From the NCBI GenBank assembly GCA_963775185.1, contig CAVZIE010000027.1, positions 124,001 through 188,000 of the forward strand: DNA of 64,000 nt. Reading direction: 5' to 3'. Source of the stretch: JAPSGB01 sp963775185. GTDB lineage: Bacteria > Myxococcota_A > Polyangia > Polyangiales > Polyangiaceae. Shown here piece by piece: positions 17,554-27,800 of the stretch. Made by a program: the position numbers and the translations under genes. Numbering within the stretch: the stretch's first letter is position 1; each line of letters opens with the position of its first letter. A model generated the notes under the pieces. It saw only the letters and a program-made list of their open reading frames with translations. It searched no databases and was not told the origin of the DNA.

Positions 17554-18264
17554 TTGGGCAACATGCCGGTCCGACCGCTTCCGGTGCTCTTGCTGCCGAC
17601 CGTGCTGCTCGCCAGCGCGGCGGCCCAAGCAGAGCCCGCCGCTCCGCCGCCGCCCCCGCCGCCGACGATCCGCGTCGAGACGCCGCCGCCCCCGCCGGCC
17701 GTGCCGCGAACCTTCCATATGCACGACGGCTTCTATCTGAGGCTGTCGCTTGGCGCGGGCTACACGTCTACGGCGGTGAGCGGGTACTCGGGCGCGTCCA
17801 CCGATGCGACCGCGTCGGGCGCGGGCGGCGCGTTCGACGTGCTGATCGGAGGCACCCCGGCGGCGGGCCTGACGATCGGCGGTGGCTTGCTCGCCAACTC
17901 GGTCGCGAACCCCAGCTACAGCGCCAGCGGCCAGAGCACCAATCTGGATCGCTCGATGGGCTTCGTGCTCGTCGGTCCGTTCATCGACGGCTTCATCGAT
18001 CCGCGAAAGGGATTCCACGTCGGCGGCATGCTGGGCGGCGCTGGGCTCGTGTTCGGCAGCGGCAGCGCTCGCGACTCGACCACGAGCTACAACGGCGCCG
18101 GTATGGCCCTGTGGCTCGGCTACGACGCGTGGATCGCCGCCGACTGGTCGCTCGGTGGCATGTTGCGGTTCAGCGGCGCGCGCGTCTCGACGACCGAGAG
18201 CGGGCTCACCGAGACGGCCACGCCGCGCAACATCTCGCTGCTGTTCACCGCGCTGTATCACTGA
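17554..18264 (+). CDS. Outer-membrane beta-barrel protein
   Basis: A signal peptide ends near AQAEP and is followed by a Pro-rich spacer (PPPPPPPTIRVETPPPPPA). About 175 residues of alternating polar/hydrophobic strands rich in Gly follow (FYLRLSLGAGYTST, GLTIGGGLLANSV, GFHVGGMLGGAGLVFGSG), ending in an aromatic-His terminus (LFTALYH). This is the plan of small eight-stranded OM barrels. ATG 17554 or 17563 could be the start. Its 3' end overlaps the convergent propeller gene by 20 nt. Confidence 0.8.
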   Translation: MGNMPVRPLPVLLLPTVLLASAAAQAEPAAPPPPPPPTIRVETPPPPPAVPRTFHMHDGFYLRLSLGAGYTSTAVSGYSGASTDATASGAGGAFDVLIGGTPAAGLTIGGGLLANSVANPSYSASGQSTNLDRSMGFVLVGPFIDGFIDPRKGFHVGGMLGGAGLVFGSGSARDSTTSYNGAGMALWLGYDAWIAADWSLGGMLRFSGARVSTTESGLTETATPRNISLLFTALYH

Positions 18265-19462
18265 TCAAGAACAGCAGCCCCGAGCGGCACGCCACGAGCA
18301 TGCGGCCCGCGCCGGCGGGCGCCACGTCCACCGGATCGGAGCAGGCGGTGCCGCTGGCGGCGTGCACCGCGCCGGTCGCGTCGACGACCGCGGCGTCGAT
18401 GCCGGGACGCGCGAATGCCGCTTGGCCGCCGTCGTCGACGACGATCGGCGGCGCCCCCAGATCGATCGGCGCCGTACTCGAGCCGACGAGGCTTCCGGCG
18501 CCGGGCTCGAGCGCGACGCGCGCGGTCTCCTTGCCCGCCGCGTCGTGTCCCAGCAGCACGCCGTCGGCGGTCGCCAATCGCGTCTCGCCGGATCGTGTCA
18601 GCGCGGGTGGACCGGCCAAGCCCGCGGTGTCGTCGAGCCGGACGTGTCGCGCGCCGGTCGCGAGATCGAGATCGATCACGCGCCGCTTGTCGACCACCGC
18701 CGACAGCGTGCGCAGGCCGAACAGCGCGGCGCCGCCGTCGATCCGCCCCGCGAAGCTTCCGAGGCGCGTCGGTCCGTTGCCGGCGCGCCACTCCCACACG
18801 CTGCCGCGCTCACCGACGACGAGCACGCTGCCGGCGCGCGCCACCAGTGACGCGGCCGACTCTTCGACGCGGGTACGCGCCCGGACGCTGCCGTCTGGCT
18901 CGAGTCGCAGCACGTCGCGTCCGAGCGCGATCGCGACGCTGCCGTCGTCGAGCGCGAGCGGTTCCGACGCCGGGCGATCGTTGGCGACGCCGACGGCGCG
19001 GCGATAGCGCGGCCTGCCGTCGGGCCAAACGCCGACGACCGCCGGGCCCGCGACCAGCAGCACGCGCGTGCCGTCGCTCGCGATCACCGGCCCGGCGAGC
19101 GGAGCGCCCGGCCCGGTGCGTGTGGACCAGACCAGCTTGCCGGAGGCCGAGAACTGCACGAGCTGTCCGAGCGCGCTCGCGACGACGACGGCGCCGCGCG
19201 CGTCGATCGCGACGTGCAGGTCCGTCCCACCCTGGACGCGCGCGCGCCATGCCAAGCGTGGCGCATGCGGCAGGCGCGATCGCGCGCGCCCGGTGCGCGC
19301 GCCGTCGACGCGCGCCATCGGAGCGGCACCGCCCGGTTCGCCCACGACGCGGCGGATCGGGATGCCGGGATCGACCGGGTCGCCGACGGCGATCGCCGAC
19401 GCGAGGCCGACGATCAGCGACGCACCGAGCGCCCGGCGAACGCGCTCAGCGTTGCTCCACAC
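18245..19462 (-). CDS. Exported PQQ-like beta-propeller protein
   Basis: After a short hydrophobic start (LGASLIVGLASAIAVG) the protein consists of repeated blades such as LAWRARVQGGTDLHVAID, GKLVWSTRTGPGAPLAGPV, GSVAIALGRDVLRLEPDGS and GKETARVALEPG. These are like the PQQ/BamB-type propeller, in which each blade has a GxVxA and xxGxxxW pattern. No cofactor ligand is assured, so a scaffold or binding role is as likely as an enzyme. It is the last gene of a coupled operon; its start overlaps the end of the kinase gene by 17 nt. Confidence 0.72.
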   Translation of the reverse strand: MWSNAERVRRALGASLIVGLASAIAVGDPVDPGIPIRRVVGEPGGAAPMARVDGARTGRARSRLPHAPRLAWRARVQGGTDLHVAIDARGAVVVASALGQLVQFSASGKLVWSTRTGPGAPLAGPVIASDGTRVLLVAGPAVVGVWPDGRPRYRRAVGVANDRPASEPLALDDGSVAIALGRDVLRLEPDGSVRARTRVEESAASLVARAGSVLVVGERGSVWEWRAGNGPTRLGSFAGRIDGGAALFGLRTLSAVVDKRRVIDLDLATGARHVRLDDTAGLAGPPALTRSGETRLATADGVLLGHDAAGKETARVALEPGAGSLVGSSTAPIDLGAPPIVVDDGGQAAFARPGIDAAVVDATGAVHAASGTACSDPVDVAPAGAGRMLVACRSGLLFLISDTAR

Positions 19463-21557
19463 GGACCGTGTACTCCTGCTCGCCAGCCGGCGCGACGGTG
19501 GGGTGGGGGAGAGGCGCCCAGGGATTGGGCACCAGCTTGAGCTCGAGGCACGCCGGCTCGGTGCTGGTGTCGATGTCCGTGCTCGTCCACTCGCCCTCGA
19601 CGTCGCGCTCGGACGCGTTGGTGTCGCTGCCCGGGCCGTGGACGCGCACCGGCACGCCGTCGTCCGGCCCCCCGTGCGGCGTGACGCGCAACACCGAGTA
19701 GCGGGATCTGGCCGTGTCGCTCGCCGCGAAGCGCACGCGGCCCGAACCCGCCTTCACGCAGACGAAGTCCACGTCGCGCATCCAGCCGAGGCTGCCGTGG
19801 AACGTCATGCCCGCGGTCACGGCGTTGGCGTCGCGGAGCGTGTCGTTGGGCTCGACCTCGCGATCGGGTGTCGGTGCGGCGCGGGACAGCTCGAGGCGAT
19901 ACACATCGGAGATGTTCTCGAGCACGGGTGGCGCTGGGTTCGTGTCGTAGGAGTCGCGGTCCTGCAGCACCGCGACGAGATAGCTGCCCGGCGTGATCGT
20001 GAGCGCGCTGACGGAGAGATCGACCGCGGCGGCCCCGGGGCAATACCGGCCCAACGGCGTGTCCACGCCCACCTTGTAGAGCCACGCGCACAGCGCCATG
20101 TTCGGCAGCGCGCGGAGCTCGAGCTTGACCGTGTCCACGCCGGCGGGGACGTCCACGTGGTAGAAGTCGCGATCGCTGCGCGCGCTGTCGAGGCGGCGTC
20201 CGAGCTGGCCGCGCACCTCTTCCCCGAAGGGTAGCGCGTCGGCTTCGCTCGCCGAGTTGTTCGGCTCGCTCTCCATGCCGTTGAAAGGCTCCACGGTGGT
20301 GTGCTGCGACCACAGCTTGAAGCCGAGCGCGCCGACGACCGCGGCCACCGCCACGAACGTCGTCCACGCGTACAGGCCGCGACGCTTGAGCTTGCGCTCG
20401 TAGCGCTCGACCTCGGCGCGCGTCGCCGCGATCGTGTCCTGCTCGGCCAGGCGCCGCACCTGCTTCGAGTCGAGCAACGCGTCGACGCTGGAGATGCCGC
20501 CTTCGCCCCGCAGCGCCTCGACCAGGGCTTGCTGCAGCTCGCGGACGCTCTGGCAGCGCTTGGCCGGGTCCTTCTCCAGGCAGCGCATCACGACACGGTC
20601 GAGCGCAAGCGGGATGCCGCTCGATGGCGCGCGCGACGCCGGCGGCTCGGGTTCCTCGGTCAGGTGCTTGGTCAGGACGCCCATCGGCGTCTGCGCGTCG
20701 AACACGGGATGCCCCGTCAGGCACACGTACATCAGCGCGCCGAGGGCATACACGTCGCTGCGCGCATCGACCGGCTCGCCGCGGATCTGCTCCGGCGACA
20801 TGTAGAACGGCGTACCGACGATGGCACCGCGGGTCGTGACGTCTCCGAGCTCCTTCGACTCGCGCAGCTTCGCCAGACCGAAATCGAGCACCTTGACCAC
20901 GTCGTCGCCGCTCTGCCCGCGCAGGATCATGATGTTCTCGGGCTTCAGATCCCGATGGATGATGTCCTGGTCGTGGGCCTCGGCGAGGGAGTTGCAGATC
21001 TGGATCACGATCCTGCACGTGCGCGTGGGGCCGAGCGGTCCGGCGTGCCGGACGATGCGGCCCAGATCGTTGCCGCGCAGCAGCTCCATCGCGAGGTACG
21101 TGAGGCCTTCGGAGCTGCCGAAGTCGAAGACCTGCACCGTGTTCGGATGCGAGAGCTTGCTCGCCATCAGCGCCTCGCGCTTGAAGCGCGAGACCAGCAC
21201 CGAGTCGCGACCGAGCTCGCCCGTCAGGAGCTTGAGCGCCATCAGCTTGCCGATGCGCGCGTGCTCCACCTTGTATACGACGCCCATGCCGCCGCGACCG
21301 AGCGGTTCGATGATGCGATAGCGATCGGCGACGACCACGCCGATCAGCGGATCGGCCCGACGTGCGTCGTCCGTCGAGTCGGAGTTCGCGTCGAACGTGC
21401 GATCCGTGACCATGCTGTCCGACGGCCCCAGCGGAGGCTCGTCGGCCACCACCGAGTCACGCGACAGGCGGATCCCGCACTGGCTGCAGAAGCGCGCGTC
21501 GTCGAGGTTCTGCGCGCGGCACGCCGGACACACGACGAGCTCGGCGGCGGACTGCAT
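19446..21557 (-). CDS. Membrane Ser/Thr protein kinase with N-terminal zinc ribbon and exported EPN-type domains
   Basis: The 703-residue protein starts with a zinc ribbon (C10, C13, C24, C27). The Hanks-type kinase domain spans ~80-350: glycine loop GRGGMGVVYK, K109, HRDLKPEN with D203, DFG at 225-227 and APE-like SPEQ. One membrane span lies at ~395-415. The exported part has two repeats starting with Glu-Pro-Asn (MESEPNNSASEADA and VEPNDTLRDANAV) that fit pre-peptidase C-terminal-like beta domains. It should sense something outside the membrane and phosphorylate Ser/Thr inside. Its start and the upstream gene's stop share TGATG, so they are co-translated. Confidence 0.93.
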   Translation of the reverse strand: MQSAAELVVCPACRAQNLDDARFCSQCGIRLSRDSVVADEPPLGPSDSMVTDRTFDANSDSTDDARRADPLIGVVVADRYRIIEPLGRGGMGVVYKVEHARIGKLMALKLLTGELGRDSVLVSRFKREALMASKLSHPNTVQVFDFGSSEGLTYLAMELLRGNDLGRIVRHAGPLGPTRTCRIVIQICNSLAEAHDQDIIHRDLKPENIMILRGQSGDDVVKVLDFGLAKLRESKELGDVTTRGAIVGTPFYMSPEQIRGEPVDARSDVYALGALMYVCLTGHPVFDAQTPMGVLTKHLTEEPEPPASRAPSSGIPLALDRVVMRCLEKDPAKRCQSVRELQQALVEALRGEGGISSVDALLDSKQVRRLAEQDTIAATRAEVERYERKLKRRGLYAWTTFVAVAAVVGALGFKLWSQHTTVEPFNGMESEPNNSASEADALPFGEEVRGQLGRRLDSARSDRDFYHVDVPAGVDTVKLELRALPNMALCAWLYKVGVDTPLGRYCPGAAAVDLSVSALTITPGSYLVAVLQDRDSYDTNPAPPVLENISDVYRLELSRAAPTPDREVEPNDTLRDANAVTAGMTFHGSLGWMRDVDFVCVKAGSGRVRFAASDTARSRYSVLRVTPHGGPDDGVPVRVHGPGSDTNASERDVEGEWTSTDIDTSTEPACLELKLVPNPWAPLPHPTVAPAGEQEYTVRVEQR

Positions 21558-23519
21558 CAGCGGTCTTTCCCCGCCAGGATGAAGTCGGCGCGGATCTCAG
21601 GGACCTTCACGCCAGTGCGCGGGCCGTCCACGGCGCGCGTCACATGGCCGAAGACCGAGATGCGCTCGGCGCGGCCGAGTTGCATCTCGCCGCCGTGGAT
21701 CACGCGCGCGAGGCAGGGCGCCTGCGGGCAGCCCTTGCTCACGTCGAGCAACACCAGGGTCGTGTGATTTTCCACGCGCGCTTCCACTACGCTCCCGTCC
21801 AGGGCCACGGCCCAGCCGCGCTTGGCGTCGATGTCCTTGGAGAGCGCCGCATAGCTGTCCGTCGCGTTCGCGCGGAAGCGTCCCGCCTCGGCGCGCAGGC
21901 TGTCCACGCGCCGTACCTTGATTGGAAAGAGTCGAGGAGCCCGATCGGGAGCCGCCGCGCGCACCGTAACCGTGGTCTCGCCGACCGAGGAAACGTTCAT
22001 CAGTTGCGCGAAGGCTCCCGACGGATCAACCGTGATGGGACGCCCCGCGACGCTGACCGTGGCGCCCTTCTGGGTCCGGCCGGCGAGCAGGAAGTTCGGC
22101 TTCTCGACGACGATGTTCTCGCCAGGGGCGTCGATCACGAGCGGGACGATGCCGAGCTGGAGCGTGATCTCGCCGGTGTGCGCCTGCCCGTCGGGTCCGG
22201 TGATGGTGTAGGGGATCTTCCGCTCGAGCGGCTGCACTCCGGGCGCCGCCCCGGTCAGATCATGGGAGACGTCGACGGTGTACGTCGCCTTGCCGTCCGC
22301 GCCGGGGTGCAGCGCGTGACCGTCGACGACGACGCTCGTCTTCTTCGTCGCTTCGACCGCGACGGCGAGCGCAGGTGGATCGGCCGAGAGCTGGTCGAGA
22401 TCGCCGCGCACGCGATAGTCCACCGGCACGGCGAGCTCGACGTGGTCACCGGTGTTCTGCCCCGGCTTGATCAGCTCGACCGCGAGCTTGTTGTCACCGA
22501 CGCCGAGCGGCTGCGTGACCGCCAGCGTGGCGTTTCCGCCGCTGAACGTCGCGCTCTGGCCGTCCATGCGCACGGTCGTTCCGTCCGCGCACTTCGAACA
22601 CGCGAGCTTCAGCTGCTCCTTGCCCTGCGCATCGAGCGCGACGCCCGCGGTCAGCGGCGGCGCGCCTTTCCAGAGCACGGCGACCAGCACCACCGCGGCC
22701 AGCAACCCGACGAACGTCGCGCCGATCACGATCACCAGCTGGCGAGATCCCGCCGCGCTTGCGCGCTCCCGGCAGCACCGCGAGATCCTCGGGCCGCAGC
22801 CCGGCGTCGGCGTTCACGCCGCGGAACGGCGCGCTGTACGGTGCGGGGGCCGAGGGCGGCGGGGCGGCCTTGGACACACCCGGATTGAGCGGCGCGATGC
22901 CGGGCCGCGCGACGCCCAGCATCGTCTTCATGTTCGAGGGCAGCGCGGACGATGGGGGAGGGGCCGCCTGCGACGCCGGGGCCGCTTGGGGTTGGTACGG
23001 CGCGGCCGGCGGCGCGTACGCCTGGGGCGCCGGTGCCAGCGGCGCGATGCCGAGCATCGTGCTGCCGGCTGCTGGGGAGGGGGGAGCGCCCGGCACGGGC
23101 GCGGCAGGCATGCCCAGCATGGTCTGCTTGCCGACCGGGCCCGGCAGCGCGCCGGGCGGTGGCGATGCTGCCGGCGCGGCTGGTGGAGCTGCCATCGCCG
23201 GCATCCCCAGCATCGTCCGCTGCAGTTCCTTGCCGGCCGCCGGGGCCGCCTGCGGTGCCGGCGCCGCGGGGGCGTCGGGCCACGTCCTGGGGATGGACGC
23301 ACTCGGCGGCTGCTGAACCAGCGCCGGCGTGTCCGGCCAGGTTGCCGGCACGCCCTGGGGGCGGGCGCCCAGCCCCATCATGGTCTGTTTTCCCACAGCG
23401 CCACCGGCGGCGCCGGTGGCCGTGGGGGCCGCGGGGGCCGCCTGGAGCAGCGCCCCGCAGGCGACGCAGGCCGCCTGATGGGGCGGATTCTGCGTGCCGC
23501 ACCGCGGGCATGGCGTCAT
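21557..23519 (-). CDS. Zinc-ribbon membrane protein with TMLGM repeats, frameshifted near 22,745
   Basis: Two frames belong together. The first (from ATG 23519) has a zinc ribbon, MTPCPRCGTQN then ACVACG, and a Pro/Ala-rich region with about five copies of a T-M-L/M-G-M/L/I/V motif (KQTMMGLG, RTMLGMP, KQTMLGMP, STMLGIA, KTMLGVA). The second frame (to 21557) has a membrane span (VIVIGATFVGLLAAVVLVAVLW) and ~350 periplasmic residues rich in beta strands. One extra G in GGCGGG near 22750 would restore the frame as KRGGSRQLVIVIG. It heads the kinase operon, so the repeated Thr sites are candidate kinase targets. That is an inference. Confidence 0.7.
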
Positions 23520-23626
23520 CGCGACCACTATACCTCCGAGTCGCGGCGCCGGGGCCCCGCTCCGGGCCGGCTGCAAGGTCTTTGTCCAATGGAGCGCGAC
23601 TCCGATAAGGGATCACACGGTCTGCC

Positions 23627-24390
<764 letters not shown>

Positions 24391-24394
<4 letters not shown>

Positions 24395-26527
24395 GCGTCA
24401 CGCTGCTGGAGATCATGGCCGCCGCGCGGAATCGCCAGGCTTCCGTCGTGGCCGAGACCGCGGGCTACCTGGTGCTCGGCGTCGCCGACCAGATCGCGAA
24501 CGCGCCGCGGCTGCCGGAGCCAGGCGACATCAGCTTGGCGCCCGACGGATTGCTCCGCGCCCTGGCAGGCCCGGCGACCAGCGACGAGGACGCGGGCGAC
24601 GCGCTCCGCGCGCTGCTCGGCACGATGATGGACGTCGCCGGCTCGACCACGCCGGCGCTGTTCCGGACCTGTCGCTCGGTCGGGCGGCGGCGTCGCGGGC
24701 CTGGTCCGCGATCTGGAGCGGGCGCTGATCCCCGTGAACCGTTCCGCCGCGCGCCGTGCGCTCTCGCGGCTGCACCGCGAGACCGAGCGCGCGCTCGTGG
24801 CCGGCCTCGACGTGGACGCGGAGGTCGCGATCTTCCGGCGGGCCGTCACGCCGCGCGCCTGCCGCGCCCGTCGCCCCGGCGCCTCGCGTCACCTCGCCTT
24901 CACGCGTCGCGTCGCCGGAGCCGGTCGCCGTCGCGTCGCCCGATCCGGTCGCCGTAGCGGTGCGCGAGCCGTTGATCGTCGCGTCGCCGGAGCCGATCGC
25001 CGTCGCGGTGGGCGAGCCCGATCTCGAGCCCGAGCCGGCGATCGTCGCGTTGCTCGAGCCCGATCTCGAACCCGAGCCGGCGATCGTCGCGTTGCTCGAG
25101 CCCGATCTCGAAGCCGGAGCCGGCGATCGTCGCGTCGCTCGAGCCCGATCTCGAATCCGAGCCGGCGATCGTCGCGTCGCCCGAGCCGTCTCCGCTCGAC
25201 GTGCCGATCGTCGTCGAGCTCTCGCCGCCGCCAGCGCCGGTCGACGCCGTGGTGCGCACGCTCGAGCCGTTCGCGCCGGGCTTCGACCAGCTCACGCCGG
25301 CGGAGCCGAGCGTCGCACGCGCCAACGCGCGCCGTCTCCGATCGGTCGTGCCGGGTTCGGCGCCCACGCCTCCGCTCGGCACGCTGCTCGCGCCCGTCGC
25401 GAGCGACGTCGGTCCGCTCGAGCTCGCCGAGGGCGACGCGACCGAGCGCATGCCCGAGGTCGAGCTGATCGAGTCCCCGGCGCCGTCGCCCGTGACGATC
25501 GCGATTGTCGCTCCTGCGCCGGTCGCTGCGCCTCGCCTCGAGCTCGTCGCCGCCGACGATGCCGAGCTCGACGACGCGTTCGAGGAAGCCGGCTCGCCCG
25601 TCGATGTCGCTGCCGAGCCCGTCGATGTCGCTGCCGAGCCCGTCGATGTCGCTGCCGAGCCCGTCGATGTCGCTGCCGAGCCCGTCGATGTCGCTGCCGA
25701 GCCCGTCGATGTCGCTGCCGAGCCCGTCGATGTCGCTGCCGAGCCCGTCGATCTCACCGCCGACGTCGTCGACCTGTACACGGCGGCCGACCTGTACGAA
25801 GCCGCCGCCGAACGGTATGCCGACGCGGGTCTGGCCGCCGACGCCGACTTGTAGCCGACGCCGATCGCCGAGGCCGACCGTCGCCGACGCCGCCGACGCC
25901 GATGACGACCTCGTCGCCGACGCGAAGCTCGTCGCCGATGCCGACCTGGGCTTCGGCGAAGCCGCCCTCGCGGACATCGCCGCCGACGCGGATCGCTACG
26001 AAGCCGCCGCCGACCTGTACGCCGACGACGCTCTCCACGAGTTCGCGGCCGAGCTCGACTCCAATCCGGGCATCTCGGACGTGCAGCTGCGCGTCGCACC
26101 GCGCGACCAGACCCCGACCGGCGCCGTGGAAGGAAACGTCCGTGGCACGGACGCCGTGGACGCCGGGTGGTCGAGCGCGGTCGCGGCGGTCGACGCGCCG
26201 GAGCCGGAGCCGGCCGCGTGCGCCGGCCCGGACGCCGGCCGCGCCGCCCCGGCAACCCCCCCGGGGGCTCCGCCCGTGGTCGAGGACGACGCGCCCGCTC
26301 CGGCCGTGCCGCGGGTCTTCGCGCCGGCTGCGCCACGCTTCGCGCCGCGCCGCAGCGATGTCAGCGAGCTTCTCGCGGGCTTCGTCCCGGCGGACACGGA
26401 CGGCGACCGCGACCTCTGCCGGGATTTGAAGGCGCTCGCCGGAATGAGCGCGACGCCGCCGCCCGTCGCCGTCGTCGAGGAGGGCGGCGAGCCGCCGCGG
26501 CGCGTCGCCGGGACCCGCTCGCACTGA
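24391..26527 (+). CDS. Acidic repeat-rich protein coupled to hisF, broken by several frameshifts
   Basis: The ATG overlaps the hisF stop. About 150 residues of a helical N-terminal domain (SVTLLEIMAAARNRQASVVA, then GLVRDLERALIPVNRSAARR in the next frame) are followed by a long low-complexity region. That region has EPDLEPEPAIVA repeats (~25000-25190), a 21-bp repeat coding PVDVAAE (25597-25764), then ADLYEAAAERYADA-type repeats. A more ordered C-terminus reads RRSDVSELLAGFVPADTDGD. Frame changes are needed near 24,675, 24,850, 25,110 and 25,860. All pieces stay coherent in composition, so sequence errors are more likely than decay. No family is recognised. Confidence 0.6.
25597..25764 (+). 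repeat. 21-bp coding minisatellite, seven exact units plus one diverged
   Basis: The unit CCCGTCGATGTCGCTGCCGAG is repeated seven times without a mismatch and codes PVDVAAE; the eighth unit has changed to PVDLTAD. Perfect identity at the DNA level points to recent expansion by slippage or recombination. Confidence 0.95.
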
Positions 26528-26857
26528 GAGGCCGAGCAAGAATTGCTCGGCCTCGAAGCGAGCGAAGCGAGTAGAGGGCCCGGAGGGACGGAGGGCCCGA
26601 CCAGGACCGAGAGGCTGAGCAAGAATTGCTCGGCCTCGAAGCGAGCGAAGCGAGTAGAGGGCCCGGAGGGACGGAGGGCCCGACCAGGACCGAGAGGCTG
26701 AGCAAGAATTGCTCGGCCTCGAAGCGAGCGAAGCGAGTAGAGGGCCCGGAGGGACGGAGGGCCCGACCAGGACCGAGAGGCCGAGCAAGAATTGCTCGGC
26801 CTCGAAGCGAGCGAAGCGAGTAGAGGGCCCGGAGGGACGGAGGGCCCGACCAGGACA
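26526..26857. repeat. Four tandem copies of an 83-bp hairpin unit
   Basis: Units begin at 26526, 26609, 26692 and 26775 and are nearly identical. Each holds a perfect or G-U-containing stem (GAGGCCGAGCAA, loop GAA, TTGCTCGGCCTC), the doublet CGAAGCGAG/CGAAGCGAG, and a GGGCCC...GGGCCC stem. The first hairpin (26528-26554) starts directly after the preceding stop codon. The unit length is not a multiple of three, so the array is not coding. The first hairpin may act as a terminator; the array as a whole is unexplained. Confidence 0.93.
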
Positions 26858-26941
26858 AGTCCCGCAGGGCATCCGTCCCGCCGGCCCGGCGCCACATCGA
26901 GGCGTTGCGGCGCTCCGCCGCGCTGTGCCATTCTGGGCGCC

Positions 26942-27326
26942 ATGCACGACCAGAACATGGCGATCCTCAAGAGCCTCGTGAGCGTTGCCTGGGCCGACGG
27001 CCGCGTCGCCGACGAGGAGCTCGAGGTGATCGAAGCGTTGCTGCAGGCCTTCAACGCGTCGCCCAGCGAGGCGGTGGAGCTTCGGGAGTATGCCAAGCAG
27101 AAGCGCACCATCGACGACGTGCCGGTGACCGATCTGAGCTTCGACGATCGGCGCGTGTTGCTCCAGCACGCGGTCTTGCTCACGTACATCGACGGCGAGC
27201 AGGCCGACACGGAGAAGCAGCTGGTCGAGCAGCTGTGCGATCGCTTGCGCATCCCGCGCGGTCGAGGCCACCGGCATCATCTCCGCGGCGGAAGAGCGCG
27301 CGAAGAGCTTCCTGAACCTGCTCTGA
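26942..27326 (+). CDS. TerB-like domain protein, frameshifted near 27,260
   Basis: The start MHDQNMAILKSLVSVAWADG matches the TerB/co-chaperone-like helical fold, in which W-A-D-G-x-V and D-x-E-x-E residues (ADGRVADEELEV) recur. A second, weaker set is LTYIDGEQADTEKQ. The frame breaks after CDRLRIP; a one-base change gives VEATGIISAAEERAKSFLNL and a stop at 27324-27326, so the true protein is ~128 residues. TerB-like proteins are small acidic helical proteins of uncertain role. It converges with the receiver gene, 3 nt apart. Confidence 0.7.
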
Positions 27327-27329
27327 GCG

Positions 27330-27705
27330 TCAGCCGCCGGCCTTGGCGTGCAGCCGGTCGATTTCCTTGAGCAGCGCGATCGGGCTGAACGGCTTCGTGT
27401 AGTACGCCGTCGCGCCGGCGTCCGCGGCGCTTGCTGCGTGAGTCGGCGTCGTCGAGCGCGCTGATGATCACCACCGGCACCTTCTGGGTCGACGGATCGG
27501 CGCGCAGGCGCCGGCACACCTCGAATCCGTCGTACTGGCCGGGCAGCATCAGGTCCAGCAGCACCATGTCGGGCGGCTGGGTCATCGCGACGTCGATCGC
27601 CTTGGTTCCCGAGGCGACGGCGGTGACCTCGTACCCGCGCGCCTGCACCAGGGCCTCGATCATGCGCCGGATCGAGTCCTGATCCTCGACGACGAGAATA
27701 CGCAT
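27330..27705 (-). CDS. Single-domain response regulator, frameshifted near 27,430
   Basis: The start MRILVVEDQDSIRRMIEALV is a receiver domain with the acidic pair, phospho-acceptor Asp in MVLLDLMLPGQYDG and the switch Ser in VVIISALDDADS. After that the frame breaks. A one-base change restores AADAGATAYYTKPFSPIALL with the conserved Lys, ending HAKAGG, for ~124 residues. No output domain exists, so it acts through a protein partner. The kinase-like gene 95 nt upstream on the same strand is the obvious candidate. Confidence 0.8.
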
Positions 27706-27800
27706 CTTCAGACGATCATAACCGATCTTCGACGGATGGCCGCGCAAATGCGCGACGCGGCGGAGTCGGCGCTTGCCGAAGCGGCGGCCGCGCGGTCCGC

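Noticed and set aside
26526..26857. The 83-bp array as a CRISPR or as small genes (a repeated LGLEASEASRG peptide).
   Set aside because: Units are directly adjacent without unique spacers, no cas genes exist in the window, and 83 is not a multiple of three, so frames change between units.
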